64,000 nt of DNA, taken from the NCBI RefSeq assembly GCF_035594125.1, contig NC_087158.1, forward strand, positions 10,396,800 through 10,460,799. Direction: 5' to 3'. A program made the translations under genes and the position numbers. Positions 1-10,418 of the stretch are shown in pieces. This DNA comes from Scylla paramamosain. Lineage: Eukaryota; Arthropoda; Malacostraca; Decapoda; Portunidae. The notes under the pieces were generated by a model that saw only the letters and a list, made by a program, of their open reading frames with translations, was not told the origin of the DNA and made no database searches. The stretch's first letter is position 1. Each line of letters starts with the position of its first letter.

Positions 1-804
1 GTTCAAGACACCAGGACCAAATGAAATATATCCCAGAGTACTTAAGGAATGCAAAGAGGTTATTAGTGAGCCGTTAGTTTCTGTCTTTAGGAAATCACTG
101 GAGTCGGGTGAGGTACCAATAATGTGGAGGCAGGCTAATGTAGTACCCATCTTTAAGAAAGGAGATAAAACTTTAGCGTCTAACTATAGACCTGTCAGCT
201 TAACTTCAGTTGTAGGTAAAATATTAGTTAATAATAGCGAGGAACATTAAAGAACATTTAGACAAACTTAACATGATACATCAGTCACAGCATGGGTTCA
301 CGAAAGGGAAGTCCTGCCTAACAAACTTGTTAAGTTTTCACAGTAAAGTGTACGAGGCAGTAGATAACGGTGATAGTTATGATATCTTATATCTGGACTT
401 TAGTAAAGCATTTGACAAGGTACCCCATCAAAGGCTCCTGAGAAAGGTCAGGGCACACGGGATAGATGGGAAATCGCTGGAGTCGGGTGAGGTACCAGTA
501 ATGTGGAGGCAGGCTGATGTAGTACCCATCTTTAAGAAAGGAGATAAAACTTTAGCGTTTAACTATAGACCTGTCAGCTTAACTTCAGTTGTAGGTAATA
601 ATTTTATATTAGAGTCAATAATAGCGAGGAACATTAAAGAACATTTAGACAAACATAACTTGATACATCAGTCACAGCATGGCTTCACGAAGGGGAAGTC
701 TTGCCTGACAAACTTGCTAAGTTTTTACAGTAAAGTGTACGAGGCAGTAGATAACGGTGATAGTTATGATATCTTATATCTGGAATTTAGTAAAGCATTT
801 GGCT
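1..804 (+). mobile_element. CR1 non-LTR retrotransposon fragment, reverse transcriptase part, internally duplicated
   Basis: The plus strand encodes the N-terminal half of a CR1-type reverse transcriptase: a block like FKKGDKTLA-NYRPVSLTSV, then QHGFTKGKSCLTNLLSF and YLDFSKAFDKVPHQRLL (the first catalytic Asp block). The same protein segments occur in the longer CR1 copy at 51454-55616, which supports the family call. The piece enters from the left window edge, so its true 5' end is not seen. The YADD/FADD catalytic block is absent. A 198-residue frame (273-869) exists only because an internal duplication joins in frame. The sequence gives way near 805 to a minus-strand element A' fragment. 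Not functional. Confidence 0.85.
91..802 (+). repeat. Direct duplication inside CR1, offset 379 bp
   Basis: The block starting at about 91 (GAGTCGGGTG at 101) recurs from about 470 (GAGTCGGGTG at 480) and runs on to about 802. Copy 2 is about 13 bp longer near 595 because copy 1 has a small deletion. The join sits inside a short homology (GAAATCRCTGGAGTCGGG) shared by two different places in the RT, so a microhomology-mediated or unequal recombination event is likely (inference). Confidence 0.85.
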
Positions 805-908
805 TGGAAGAAGAGTGGTTAATCCTTACTGTCCATCAGAAAGAGGGTTGCCATACTATAGATGATTGAGAGTCTTCCTTTCGTGGATAAACTGAAAAGG
901 TTTAGAAT
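805..908 (-). mobile_element. Element A' fragment (left part, split by hAT insertion)
   Basis: About 100 bp match the A' relic at 46480-46590, for example CATACTATAGATG and AAAAGGTTTAGAA. Its continuation lies at 2950-3245, beyond a 2.04 kb insertion. No reading frame survives. Confidence 0.65.
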
Positions 909-2949
909 AATTTTTTCAACCACCGTTGGTCCATGGTATTTTTTGGATTCCACAAGACGTTCTCTATATTTGCCGATAAACTTGAAATGAATGCTCGTAA
1001 TCTTAAATTTATGGAAAATTCAGTATGACAAATTTAATCTAAATAGATAATTGTCATTATTTTATCATCACTTTTTAGGATACTTATCACCATTTTTTTT
1101 TTTTATTGTAGCAAGTAAGTAGTATTTAGAACTTTTTTTAATCGAATCTAAAATAAATGTTCAAGATTCACATTCCTCTATGTGAGCAGGGCTTGAATAC
1201 CTGTAATGTACGGCCATGTGTTGATTTTTGTCAGCTGCTGCGCGGCTACTTACAACAACACTATCGTAAAATGCGTTGGCCATTATCCACCAAACAGTTG
1301 AGCTAATTAGATTTTCATGCCTATTGTACGTTAAGTCGAAAAAGACTAATCGACCTGCAGTGAAAAGCAATACTCGTTGAAAGTTAAGATCAACTCCTAA
1401 CACAGTGCACAGGATTTCGACAATATTCATTGATAAACTTGAGATGAATGTACATTATCTTTATGGTTCACTTCCTACAGTGAAAAGCTTGTCAGTGCGA
1501 AGAGAATCCAAAAGTCTGGTTGTAAAGAAAAATTAATTAGTCAATTTTGTAAGCATTTGCGTGTTGTATACTCTTGCTTATCTTTTTTTTTTTTATCGAT
1601 TTTGTGGGTGAATGTAAAAGTATTCGTATATTTTTAGAAACGTATATCTGTAAGAAATATATTTTAGATTAATAATATAAAGTTATGTTTTGAAGAAATA
1701 CATTTCAAACCAAAATTTTTGTTGCGTAAATTAAATTTATCCTTATCTATAATTGAAATGGTCCACGACATTAGGCGTTTTACCCCTTTTATAAAATGTA
1801 GTAGAGGATAAATACTAACTATGCTGCACAGGACACTACACATACTCGTACATACCTGGTTACGTCTACCTTAGCTGATGTTTACAGAGGAACTGACAGT
1901 GTGAAAAAGAACAGTACTTACAAACCATTCCTAGGTTCTGACACCCTTCCGTGAGCTTTTCAGAAATTCATGTGTCCTCGAAGCCTTGGACGATAAATTA
2001 CTACAAAAAAAAAAAAAAAAATAAAGTCGAACCCGTGCGCCTGAAGACCACTTGGCCCCCAAAGCGCGCACGGTACCACTGTACCACGGCGGCTCCCTGT
2101 TTTAAGACTGATAATACTCAAAATAAAAGTATCAGGTTTAAACATTGATAATAGCTATTCATTCTAAAATAATTGTTATATAGATACTAAATGTATAAGA
2201 AAACAAAATGTTACATATCAAAGCTGTGATGTGCAAATTGTGTTTGAGTGTAATACGCTAAAAAATTGTAATACTTTCATCTCAGTTTAAATTAACTTCT
2301 TACATGACACATTTTTTTTTCCTAAAACATCTTTCCCTTCTTATGAACTATACACAGGCAGTACCATGTACATATTACATAACACACAATTTAATTACTT
2401 AAACATCATTTCCTACTGTGTACTCTTGCACACACTGGTCATGTCATGCACCCATCCACATTACCCATTATTTCCGAATACCCTTTGAAAATGTTTATAC
2501 ACCCTGTGGTGCGCCATGCACCCAACTTGACTATCACTGAAAAAGAGGCAAATTCACGCAGCAGCAGCATAGTGATCAGAGTTGCTGAGTGACTGTCCTG
2601 AGGCATAATTGACAAAATACGTTTGGCTTGCCACACACACACACATATTTCTTCTTCTCTAATACTGTACAGTAGTTTTTAATGTTTATTGTTATTCTGT
2701 TTAACTTTATCACTTAAATCATGATAAGTTTAATTATAATTTTACATACGAATACGAAGTTAAATTATTCATAATATTAAGTACCGCAATGTTTTTTTTT
2801 TTATTTCTAGAATTCTTCACTTTTTTGTCACCTCTTCATTACCCTCGAAAAATAAGTATATTATAAGTATAATTATAAGTATAATTTACCCTCAGTTTAA
2901 GAACCACTGGTTTAGTGGTCCGTTTTCTGAAACGAGCTGAGAACCACAG
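909..2949. mobile_element. hAT-like non-autonomous DNA transposon with 8 bp target duplication
   Basis: The octamer GTTTAGAA stands on both sides (901-908 and 2950-2957). The uninterrupted A' copy at 46580-46592 has it once, so the insertion boundaries are read from an empty site. Read inward on the minus strand, the right end is CTGTGGTTCTCAG, close to the CAGTGGTTCTCAA type of terminus common in hAT (Charlie-like) elements. The left end (TTTTTTCAACCACCG) keeps only part of this motif. A second motif of the same kind, read on the minus strand as CAGTGGTTCTTAAACTGAGG, lies just inside at about 2891-2911. I see no transposase in the 2.04 kb. Short open frames at 1161-1430 and 2439-2642 resemble nothing I know. 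Confidence 0.6.
2004..2097 (-). mobile_element. tRNA-derived SINE head (partial)
   Basis: Read on the minus strand, 2097-2021 matches the first ~75 bp of the full SINE at 48328: GGAGCCGCCGTGGTACAGTG, then GGGGGCCAAGTGGTC and GGGTTCGAC (B-box-like). It is followed directly by a T run on the minus strand (2020-2004) instead of the SINE body, so only the tRNA-like head is present. It lies inside the hAT-like element. Confidence 0.65.
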
Positions 2950-3245
2950 GTTTAGAAAGACGGTAAACTCAAAACCATAGTTCGGTCATTTTAAAGTTTT
3001 TAGCAACCATCTTTTTTCTTCTTCTTTTTTTTTTTTGAAGAACAGATGGGATCCAGGCAAACTTACAACAAAAAAAGTTAGTAGACTAAGGTGAAACATT
3101 TTGCTGAGCAAAGTGTAAGAATCTGAACACAGTTATGGAGAATGATAGGAAGGGCAATAGATAGTCTGACAAAAGCGGTAAAATTCAGAAGTTAAATGGC
3201 AGTAGAACCATTTAAATGAAATGGAGGAAAGATACATGAAAATTG
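2950..3245 (-). mobile_element. Element A' fragment (right part)
   Basis: This continues the A' sequence broken at 908. Segments such as TTTTGCTGAGCAAAGTGTAA match the A' relic at 46720-46738 (ATTTGCTGAGCAAAATGTAA). It is fully decayed, with no usable frame. Confidence 0.6.
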
Positions 3246-3404
3246 TGTGTGATTTAATGTAATTAAAACATACATTTAAGAGCGAGTCTTGCTGAAGCGT
3301 GAAGTGGGATTAATCTGTCACCTACCCGTTCCTCACTCCTCCCTCCCCTCATATCCTGCCCAGACAAGAACGTGGGAAAGCCCCACCCGCTAACGGCTCA
3401 GGTT

Positions 3405-3849
<445 letters not shown>

Positions 3850-4185
3850 AGATGCTTATAAACCTTTTCAAGTTTGTGTGAACTCTCCTTGTGTGCGCGC
3901 CATCAGGACGCTTTCATTGTTCAATACCTACTACATTTTGTAATTTTAAAGTTCTATGATGATTTTTATGAGGTAATTACACCTCTTTAGTGAAAAATCC
4001 CCTTCATTGGCATCTTTGCTCATACACCCGCTATTCCTCACCAGGGAACTGCCACAAAACGACACTTACCCGATAAGTGCTCAGCGCTGCCAGTTCATAA
4101 TTTTTAGTCTTTGTACACAATATGAAGTTAAGGAGGAAACACTGAAATCTCTCTTGTGAACTTTAAGAGGGAGTAGGATCTACAT

Positions 4186-4261
4186 ACACACACACACACA
4201 CACACATGCATATACATGTGTACCGGTATATTGTTCTCACACACAGACACACACACACACA

Positions 4262-4338
<77 letters not shown>

Positions 4339-4340
4339 TC
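4186..4340. repeat. (CA)n and (TC)n microsatellites
   Basis: CA tract at 4186-4206, second CA tract at 4236-4262, TC tract at 4265-4334 and a degenerate TC tail to 4340. Confidence 0.95.
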
Positions 4341-4402
4341 CTTGCCAGCCATGCTGCTTCATATTCAATTACTTATGCAATATTGAATATATTAAGAGGA
4401 GA

Positions 4403-5049
4403 CAGTAGACACCTGCCAGAATGATAATTACTTCCAGTGGGGTTTGAAGCACTGGATCAGGAGATGCTGTGAACTTATGATTAGCCCAGATATGACCTGA
4501 CTGAACGTTTCCGTTTGTGTCTCACAACACAAGAGGACAGTCACAGCCTGCCATCTAAAGGCAACTCTCACTCTCTTCCTTCACACAAAACTACATGCAC
4601 TTAATTACACGCACACCCTTCACTCAAATTTTCAAAATTAATATGGCGATTCCTACATCAGCCTTGGAGGGAGGGAACCACAAATGTCCCTAGGTCGGAC
4701 TCTTTTTCTGGTATCGACCCTAAGTGTCTTAACACCCTCCTCAACTTTTCTTCATTAAGTTTTACATCATTCGCGGCCTTACATCAAATTTTCAATCTGT
4801 AGAACAACATTTCTCCTCTACTAAACCTCATCTTCTTTTCCTAACAGAAACACAGGTGTCTGAGGCTACTGATAGTAGCCCCTTTTCTGTTTCCTCCTAC
4901 TTTCCCTATTATCATTTTAAATCTAAAGCTGGATGTTACGTCAATGTGGGCAACGACTTAACCTGCCGTTATGCCAACGCTCTTGAATCTCCCGAATTTT
5001 CCTCCATCTAGCTACAACTACAGAGTCACTCAAACTAAATTTAACCGTA
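4403..5049 (+). mobile_element. Element A host copy, 5' part (first of three pieces)
   Basis: It begins with the family's shared 5' end (CAGTAGACACCTGCC) and runs through the 5' leader into the start of the APE endonuclease, up to the point equivalent to LRLQSHS-TKF. It stops at 5049 where the polyT of a minus-strand A copy begins. The next codons of the same element resume at 7722. Leader motifs match the copies at 28457 and 43074. The coding part has several stops. Confidence 0.85.
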
Positions 5050-7721
5050 TTTTTTTTTTTTTTATGTAGGAAGGACACTGGCCAAGGGCAACAAAAATCC
5101 AACAAAAAAAATGCCCACTGAAATGTCAGTCCCATAAAAAGGGCCAAAGTAGCAGTCAAAAATTGATGAATAAGTGTCTTGAAACCTCCCTCTTGAAGGA
5201 ATTCAAATCATAGGAAGGTGGAAATACAAAAGCAGGCAGAGAGTTCCAAAGTTTACCAGAGAAAGGGATGAATGATTCAGAATACTGGTTAACTCTTGCG
5301 TTAGAGAGGTGGACAGAATAGAAGTGAGAGAAAGAAGAAAGTCTTGTGCAGCGAGGCCGAGGGAGGAGGGAAGGCATGCAGTTAGCAAGATCAGAAGAGC
5401 AATTAGAATGATAATAGCGGTAGAAGACAGCTAGATATGCAACATTGCGGTGGTGAGAGAGAGGCTGAAGACACCCTGTCTAGAAGACCAGTATGAGTGG
5501 AACCCCCCTCCCCCCCAGACATGTGAAGCATACTCCATACATGGACGGATAAGGCCCTTACACAGAGTTAGCAGCTGGGGGGGGGGGTGAGAAAAACTGG
5601 CGGAGACGTCTCAGATCACCTAACTTCATAGAAGCTGTTTCAGCTAGAGATGAGATGTGAAGTTTCCAGTTCAGATTATAAGTAAAGGACAGACCGATGA
5701 TGTTCAGGGTAGAAGAGGGGGACAGTTGAGTGTCATTGAAGAAGAGGGGATAGTTGTCTGGAAGGTTGTGTCGAGTTGATAGATGGAGGAATTGAGTTTT
5801 TGAGGCATTGAACAATACCACGTTTGCTCTGCCCCAATCAGAAATTTTTGAAAGATCAGAAGTCAAGCGTTCTGTGGCTTCCCTGCGTGAAATCCTCAAG
5901 GGTTGGACGTCTATGAAAAGACGTGGAAAAGTGCAGGGTGGTATCACCAGCGTAGGAGTGGATAGGACAAGAAGTTTGGTTTAGAAGATCATTAATGAAT
6001 AACAAGAAGAGAGTGGGTGACAGGACAGAGCCCTGAGGAACACCACTGTTAATAGATTTAGAAGAAGAACAGTGACCGTCTACCACAGCAGCAATAGAAC
6101 GGTCAGAAAGGAAACTTGAGATGAAGTTACAGAGAGAAGGATAGAAGCCGTAGGAGGGTAGTTTGGAAATCAAAGCTTTGTGCCAGACTCTATCAAAAGT
6201 TTTTGATATGTCCGAGGCAACAGCAAAAGTTTCACCAAAATCTCTAAAAGAGGATGACCAAGACTCAGTAAGGAAAGCCAGAAGATCACCAGTAGAGCGG
6301 CCTTGACAGAACCCGTACAGGCGATCAAAGGTTGAATGTAGGCAAACTTCCAGCAAGAAGGAAAGGTAGATGTTGACAGACAGAGCTGAAAGAGTTTGAC
6401 TAGGCAAGGTGCAAGCACGGAGGCACAGTTTCGGAGAACAATAGGAGGGACCCCATCAGGTCCATAAGCCTTCCGAAGGTTTAGGCCAGCGAGGGCATGG
6501 AAAACATCATTGTGAAGAATTTTAATAGGTGGCATGAAATAGTCAGAGGGTGGAGGGGAGGGAGGAACAAGCCCAGAATCGTCCAAGGTAGCGTTTTTAG
6601 CAAAGGTTTGAGCAAAGAGTTCAGCTTTAGAAATAGATGTAATAGCAGTGGTGCCATCTGGTTAAAATAGAGGAGGGAAAGAAGAAGAAGCAAAGTTATT
6701 GGAGATATTTTTGGCTAGATGCCAGAAGTCACGAGGGGAGTTAGATCTTGAAAGGTTTTGACATTTTCTGTTAATGAAGGAGTTTCTGGCTAGTTGGAGA
6801 ACAGAGCTGGCATGGTTCCGGGCAGAAATATAAAGTGCATGAGATTCTGGTGATGGAAGGCTTAAGTACCTTTCGTGGGCCACCTCTCTATCATGTATAG
6901 CACGAGAACAAGTTGTGTTAAACCAAGGTTTAGAAGTTTTAGGACGAGAAAAAGAGTGAGGAATGTACGCCTCCATGCCAGACACTATCACCTCTGTTAT
7001 GCGCTCAGCACACAAAGACGGGTCTCTGACGCGGAAGCAGTAGTCATTCCAAGGAAAATCAGCAAAATATCTCCTCAGGTCCCCCCAACTAGCAGAGGCA
7101 AAATGCTAGGGGCACCTTCGCTTTGGGGGATCCTGAGGAGGGATTGGAGCGATAGGACAAGATAAAGATATGAGATTGTGATCGGAGGAGCCCAACGGAG
7201 AAGAAAGGGTGACAGCATAAACAGAAGGATTAGAGGTCAGGGAAAGGTCACGAATGTTGGGCGTATCTCCAAGACGGTCAGGAATACGAGTAGGGTGTTG
7301 CACCAATTGCTCTAGGTCGTGGAGTATAGCAAAGTTGTAGGCTAGTTCACCAGGATGGTCAGTGAAGGGAGAGGAAAGCCAAAGCTGGTGGTAAGCATTG
7401 AAGTCTCCAAGAATGGAGATCCCTGCAAAAGGGAAGAGGGTCAGAATGTGCTCCACTTTGGAAGTTAAGTAGTCAAAGAATTTCTTATCGTCAGAGGAGT
7501 TAGGTGAGAGGTATACAGCACAGATAAATTTAGGTTGAGAGTGACTCTGTAGTCGTAGCCAGATGGTGGAAAACTCGGAAGATTCAAGAGCGTGGGCACG
7601 AGAGCAGGTTAAGTCAGTGCGCACATAAACGCAGCATCCAGCTTTGGATCGAAAATGAGGATAGAGAAAGAGAAAAGAACAGAAAAGAACAGAAAAGGGG
7701 TTACTGTCAGTTGCCTCAGAC
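5050..7721 (-). mobile_element. Element A copy, minus strand, 5' truncated, inserted into an older A copy
   Basis: The polyT at 5050-5063 is the polyA tail read backwards, followed by the family 3' end (ATGTAGGAAGGACACTGGCC). The copy runs to 7721, inside the start of the APE domain ([11 protein letters not shown]), so it lacks the 5' leader. The plus-strand A sequence on the left (ending AAATTTAACCGTA) and right (starting CTCTCTCACCTAACTCC) are adjacent in intact copies, so this is an insertion of the family into itself, in opposite orientation. A 10 bp unit (GAAAAGAACA) is repeated at about 7664-7695. Confidence 0.9.
5156..7720 (-). pseudogene. Element A APE-RT polyprotein pseudogene
   Basis: In minus-strand order: APE endonuclease part (7624-7106, with [11 protein letters not shown] and [10 protein letters not shown]), the linker, then RT blocks (GPDGVPPIVLR, DISKTFDRVWHKAL, NSGVPQGSVLSPTLF) and the C-terminal [10 protein letters not shown] region to 5156. 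At least five frame breaks separate these pieces. The catalytic YADD motif reads YAGD, so the RT would be inactive even if frames were restored. A G-run (about 5578-5587) lies at one of the breaks. A retrotransposition relic, not a host gene. Confidence 0.9.
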
Positions 7722-9316
7722 CTCTCTCACCTAACTCCTGTGACTATAAATAATTTTTTGACTACTTAACTTTCAAACCCTATATTGACTCTCTTCCTTG
7801 TTGCGGAAATTACCATTCTTGAAGACTTCACTGTTCACCACCAGCTTTGGCTTTCCTCTCCTTTCACTGACCATCTTGGTGAACTAACTCTTAACTTTGA
7901 TATCCTCCACGACTTAGAGCAACTGGTGCAACACTACTCGCATTCCTGACCGTCTTGGAGATAAACCTAACATTCTTGGCCTTTTCCTAACCTCTAATCT
8001 TTCTGCTTATGCTGTCACCCTCTCTTCTCCATTGGGCTCTTCTGATCACAATCTCATATATGTATCTTGTTCTATCGCTCCAATTCCTCCTCGGGATCCC
8101 CCAAAGCTAATTCGGGTGCTAATTCGGGTGACCTAAGGTGTTATGCTGATTTTCCTTGGAATGACTACTGCTTCCGTGTCAGAGACCCGTCTCTGTATGT
8201 TGAGCGCATAACGGAGGTAATAGTGTTTGGCATGTAGGCGTATCTGCCTCACTCTTTCCCTCAGAACGCTTATGGACTTCATGGGTTCCTTCCTATTGTT
8301 CTCTGAAACTTTGCCTCAGTGTTTCCACCTTGCCTAGTCAAATTATTTCAACTCTGTGTATCAACATCAGCTTTTCCTTCTTGCTGGAAGTTTGCCTACA
8401 TTTAGCCTGTTTCTAAAAAGGGTGACCGTTCTAATCTCTCAAACTCCCTTCCTATTGCCTTAATTTCCTGCCTATCTATAGTTTTCTAATCTAACCTCAA
8501 CAGAAAGATTCTCAAGAATCTATCACTTCACAACCTTCTATCTGATCGCCGGTATGGCTTCTGTCAAAGCCACCCTACTGGTTATCTTCTGGTTTTCATT
8601 ACTGAGTCTTGGTGATCCTCTTCTAGAGATTTTGGTGAAACTTTTGCTATTACCTTAGGCATATAAAAAGCTCTTGATAGAGTCTGGCACAAAGCTTTTA
8701 TTTCCAAACTAACATCTTACGGCTTTCTATCCTTCTCTCCGTAATTTCATCTCAAGTTTCCTTCCAGACCGTTCTTTTTTTGCCGTGGAAGACGGTCACT
8801 GTTCTCCTAAATCTATTAACAGTGGTGTTCCTCAGGGTTCTGTCCCACTCTCTTCTTATTCATCAATGATCTTGTACACTATACTTTGTGTCTTATCCAC
8901 TCCTACGCTGATGATACATACCATCCTGCACTTTTCCACATCTTTTCATAGACGTCCTTCCAGGAAGGAAACAGTTCACGCTGGGAAGCCACTGAACGCC
9001 TGACTTTTTTTTATTAGGTTATTAGGAAAGGGCATACTTAGTATTGTTCAAGAACTCCATTCCTCCATCTAGCAACTCGACACAACCTTTCAGACAACTA
9101 TCCCCTCTTTTTCTATGACACCCAACTGTTCCCTTCTACACTGAACATCCTCGGTCTGTCATTTACTTACAATCTGAACTGGAAACTTCACATCTCATCT
9201 CTAGCTAAAACGGCTTCTGTTAAGTTAGAGGTTCTGAGTCGTCTGAGCCAGATTTTTTTTTTTTCCACCCAATCCCCCCTCTCTTTCCGCTGCTAACTCT
9301 TTACAGGGTCCTTATC
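7722..9316 (+). mobile_element. Element A host copy, middle part (APE to RT)
   Basis: The plus-strand continuation of the piece ending at 5049: the APE segment, a shortened linker, RT motifs (NSGVPQGSV at about 8818) and the C-terminal [14 protein letters not shown] region. It is heavily decayed; the only sizeable open frame is 72 codons at 8785-9003. It stops at 9316 where element B begins and resumes at 13685. Confidence 0.85.
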
Positions 9317-9671
9317 TGGTGTGTGAACGCATGCGCGGAACTAAACAACAACAGCAGATCCTGGCTCCACAGTTTTGATGAATACAAGTCTACCCTGGCC
9401 CCCAAATCGCTGTTTCAAGCAGACAACCACTCTATGAATGCAGTAAGTGCACGCTGAAAACGTCATGTAGTGGGGAGCTCAGTGGACTTTGTGGTTATTG
9501 CCAGTGGAAAAAGGAAGCCCTGGATACACCCTCCCTCGTCCTGTTTTCCAAGGCCCGCGCATGCGCACTAGAGCCACTTGGTTGCCAAGACAACGGTGAC
9601 GCTGTGAAGCCATTGTTCACAACTTTCAGACGGTCTCACTCATTTTCACGCCTTATACTCAAGTTATAACC

Positions 9672-10418
9672 ATGGCGAGACCTCTTTCTGAGCTCAGAAA
9701 AATGCAGCGTAACCAACTAAAATCTGTGAATAAAGATGAGCTCATTGAGAGTATATTGTCGTTTCAAGAGGATGTAGCGCTACAGACGGTTACATCAAAA
9801 CTCGACACACTGATGAACGAAATGAGCGATCTTAAGAAGACAATAGCAACTCAAGACAGCACAGTTCTCAAGAAGATCACCGAGCTCAAGTCACAGGTAG
9901 ACAGACAAGCTGAAATCATCGCTAAACAACAACGGTACCTAGAAATGATTGACAGGAAAGAGCGGGAATGCAATTTGGTCATCACAGGTGTACCTGATGA
10001 ACATGAGAGCCTGGACGGTGCAACAGCAGACAATGAGAAGATTATGAAGATATGGGAGAAGGTGAGCGTTGCAAGTGAGGTTCGTGAAGCTCGCCGCATT
10101 GGTAACACTAACAACACCCCGGTTGGAAGACCCCGACGCAGACCCATTCTAGTCACTGTTGCCAACAAGTACGAGAGAGATGCTGTTTTGGACAAGGCCA
10201 AAACACTGAAGTCTTCGGGTGACGCCTACAACAAGATATACATCAAGAAAGACGTTCATCCAAGTATCAGAGCAGAATGGAAGCGGCTGAGGGACGCAGA
10301 GAGGACAGAAAAAGAACGCCCGGAGAATGCGGGATGCAATATTCAGCTGAACACCCGTGAACGCCAGCTGTACAAGGATGGTGAAGTAATCGACAAATGG
10401 TCTTTGCAGGGTTTTTAA
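9672..10418 (+). CDS. Element B ORF1 protein (coiled coil + RRM-like)
   Basis: 248 residues, intact. Residues ~10-40 are basic and polar. Residues ~45-105 look like a coiled coil, with Leu/Ile spacing in TSKLDTLMNEMSDLKKTI and following. Residues ~105-175 contain ECNLVITGVPDEHES and RRRPILVTVANKYERDAVL, the layout of the RNA-binding RRM-like core in L1-type ORF1 proteins. The C-terminus is basic. In that family the protein trimerises on element RNA and acts as a nucleic-acid chaperone; that role is inferred here from architecture only. The ATG at 9672 is preceded by the leader and has ACC just upstream (ACCATGG). It overlaps ORF2 by 22 bp. Confidence 0.85.
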   Translation: MARPLSELRKMQRNQLKSVNKDELIESILSFQEDVALQTVTSKLDTLMNEMSDLKKTIATQDSTVLKKITELKSQVDRQAEIIAKQQRYLEMIDRKERECNLVITGVPDEHESLDGATADNEKIMKIWEKVSVASEVREARRIGNTNNTPVGRPRRRPILVTVANKYERDAVLDKAKTLKSSGDAYNKIYIKKDVHPSIRAEWKRLRDAERTEKERPENAGCNIQLNTRERQLYKDGEVIDKWSLQGF

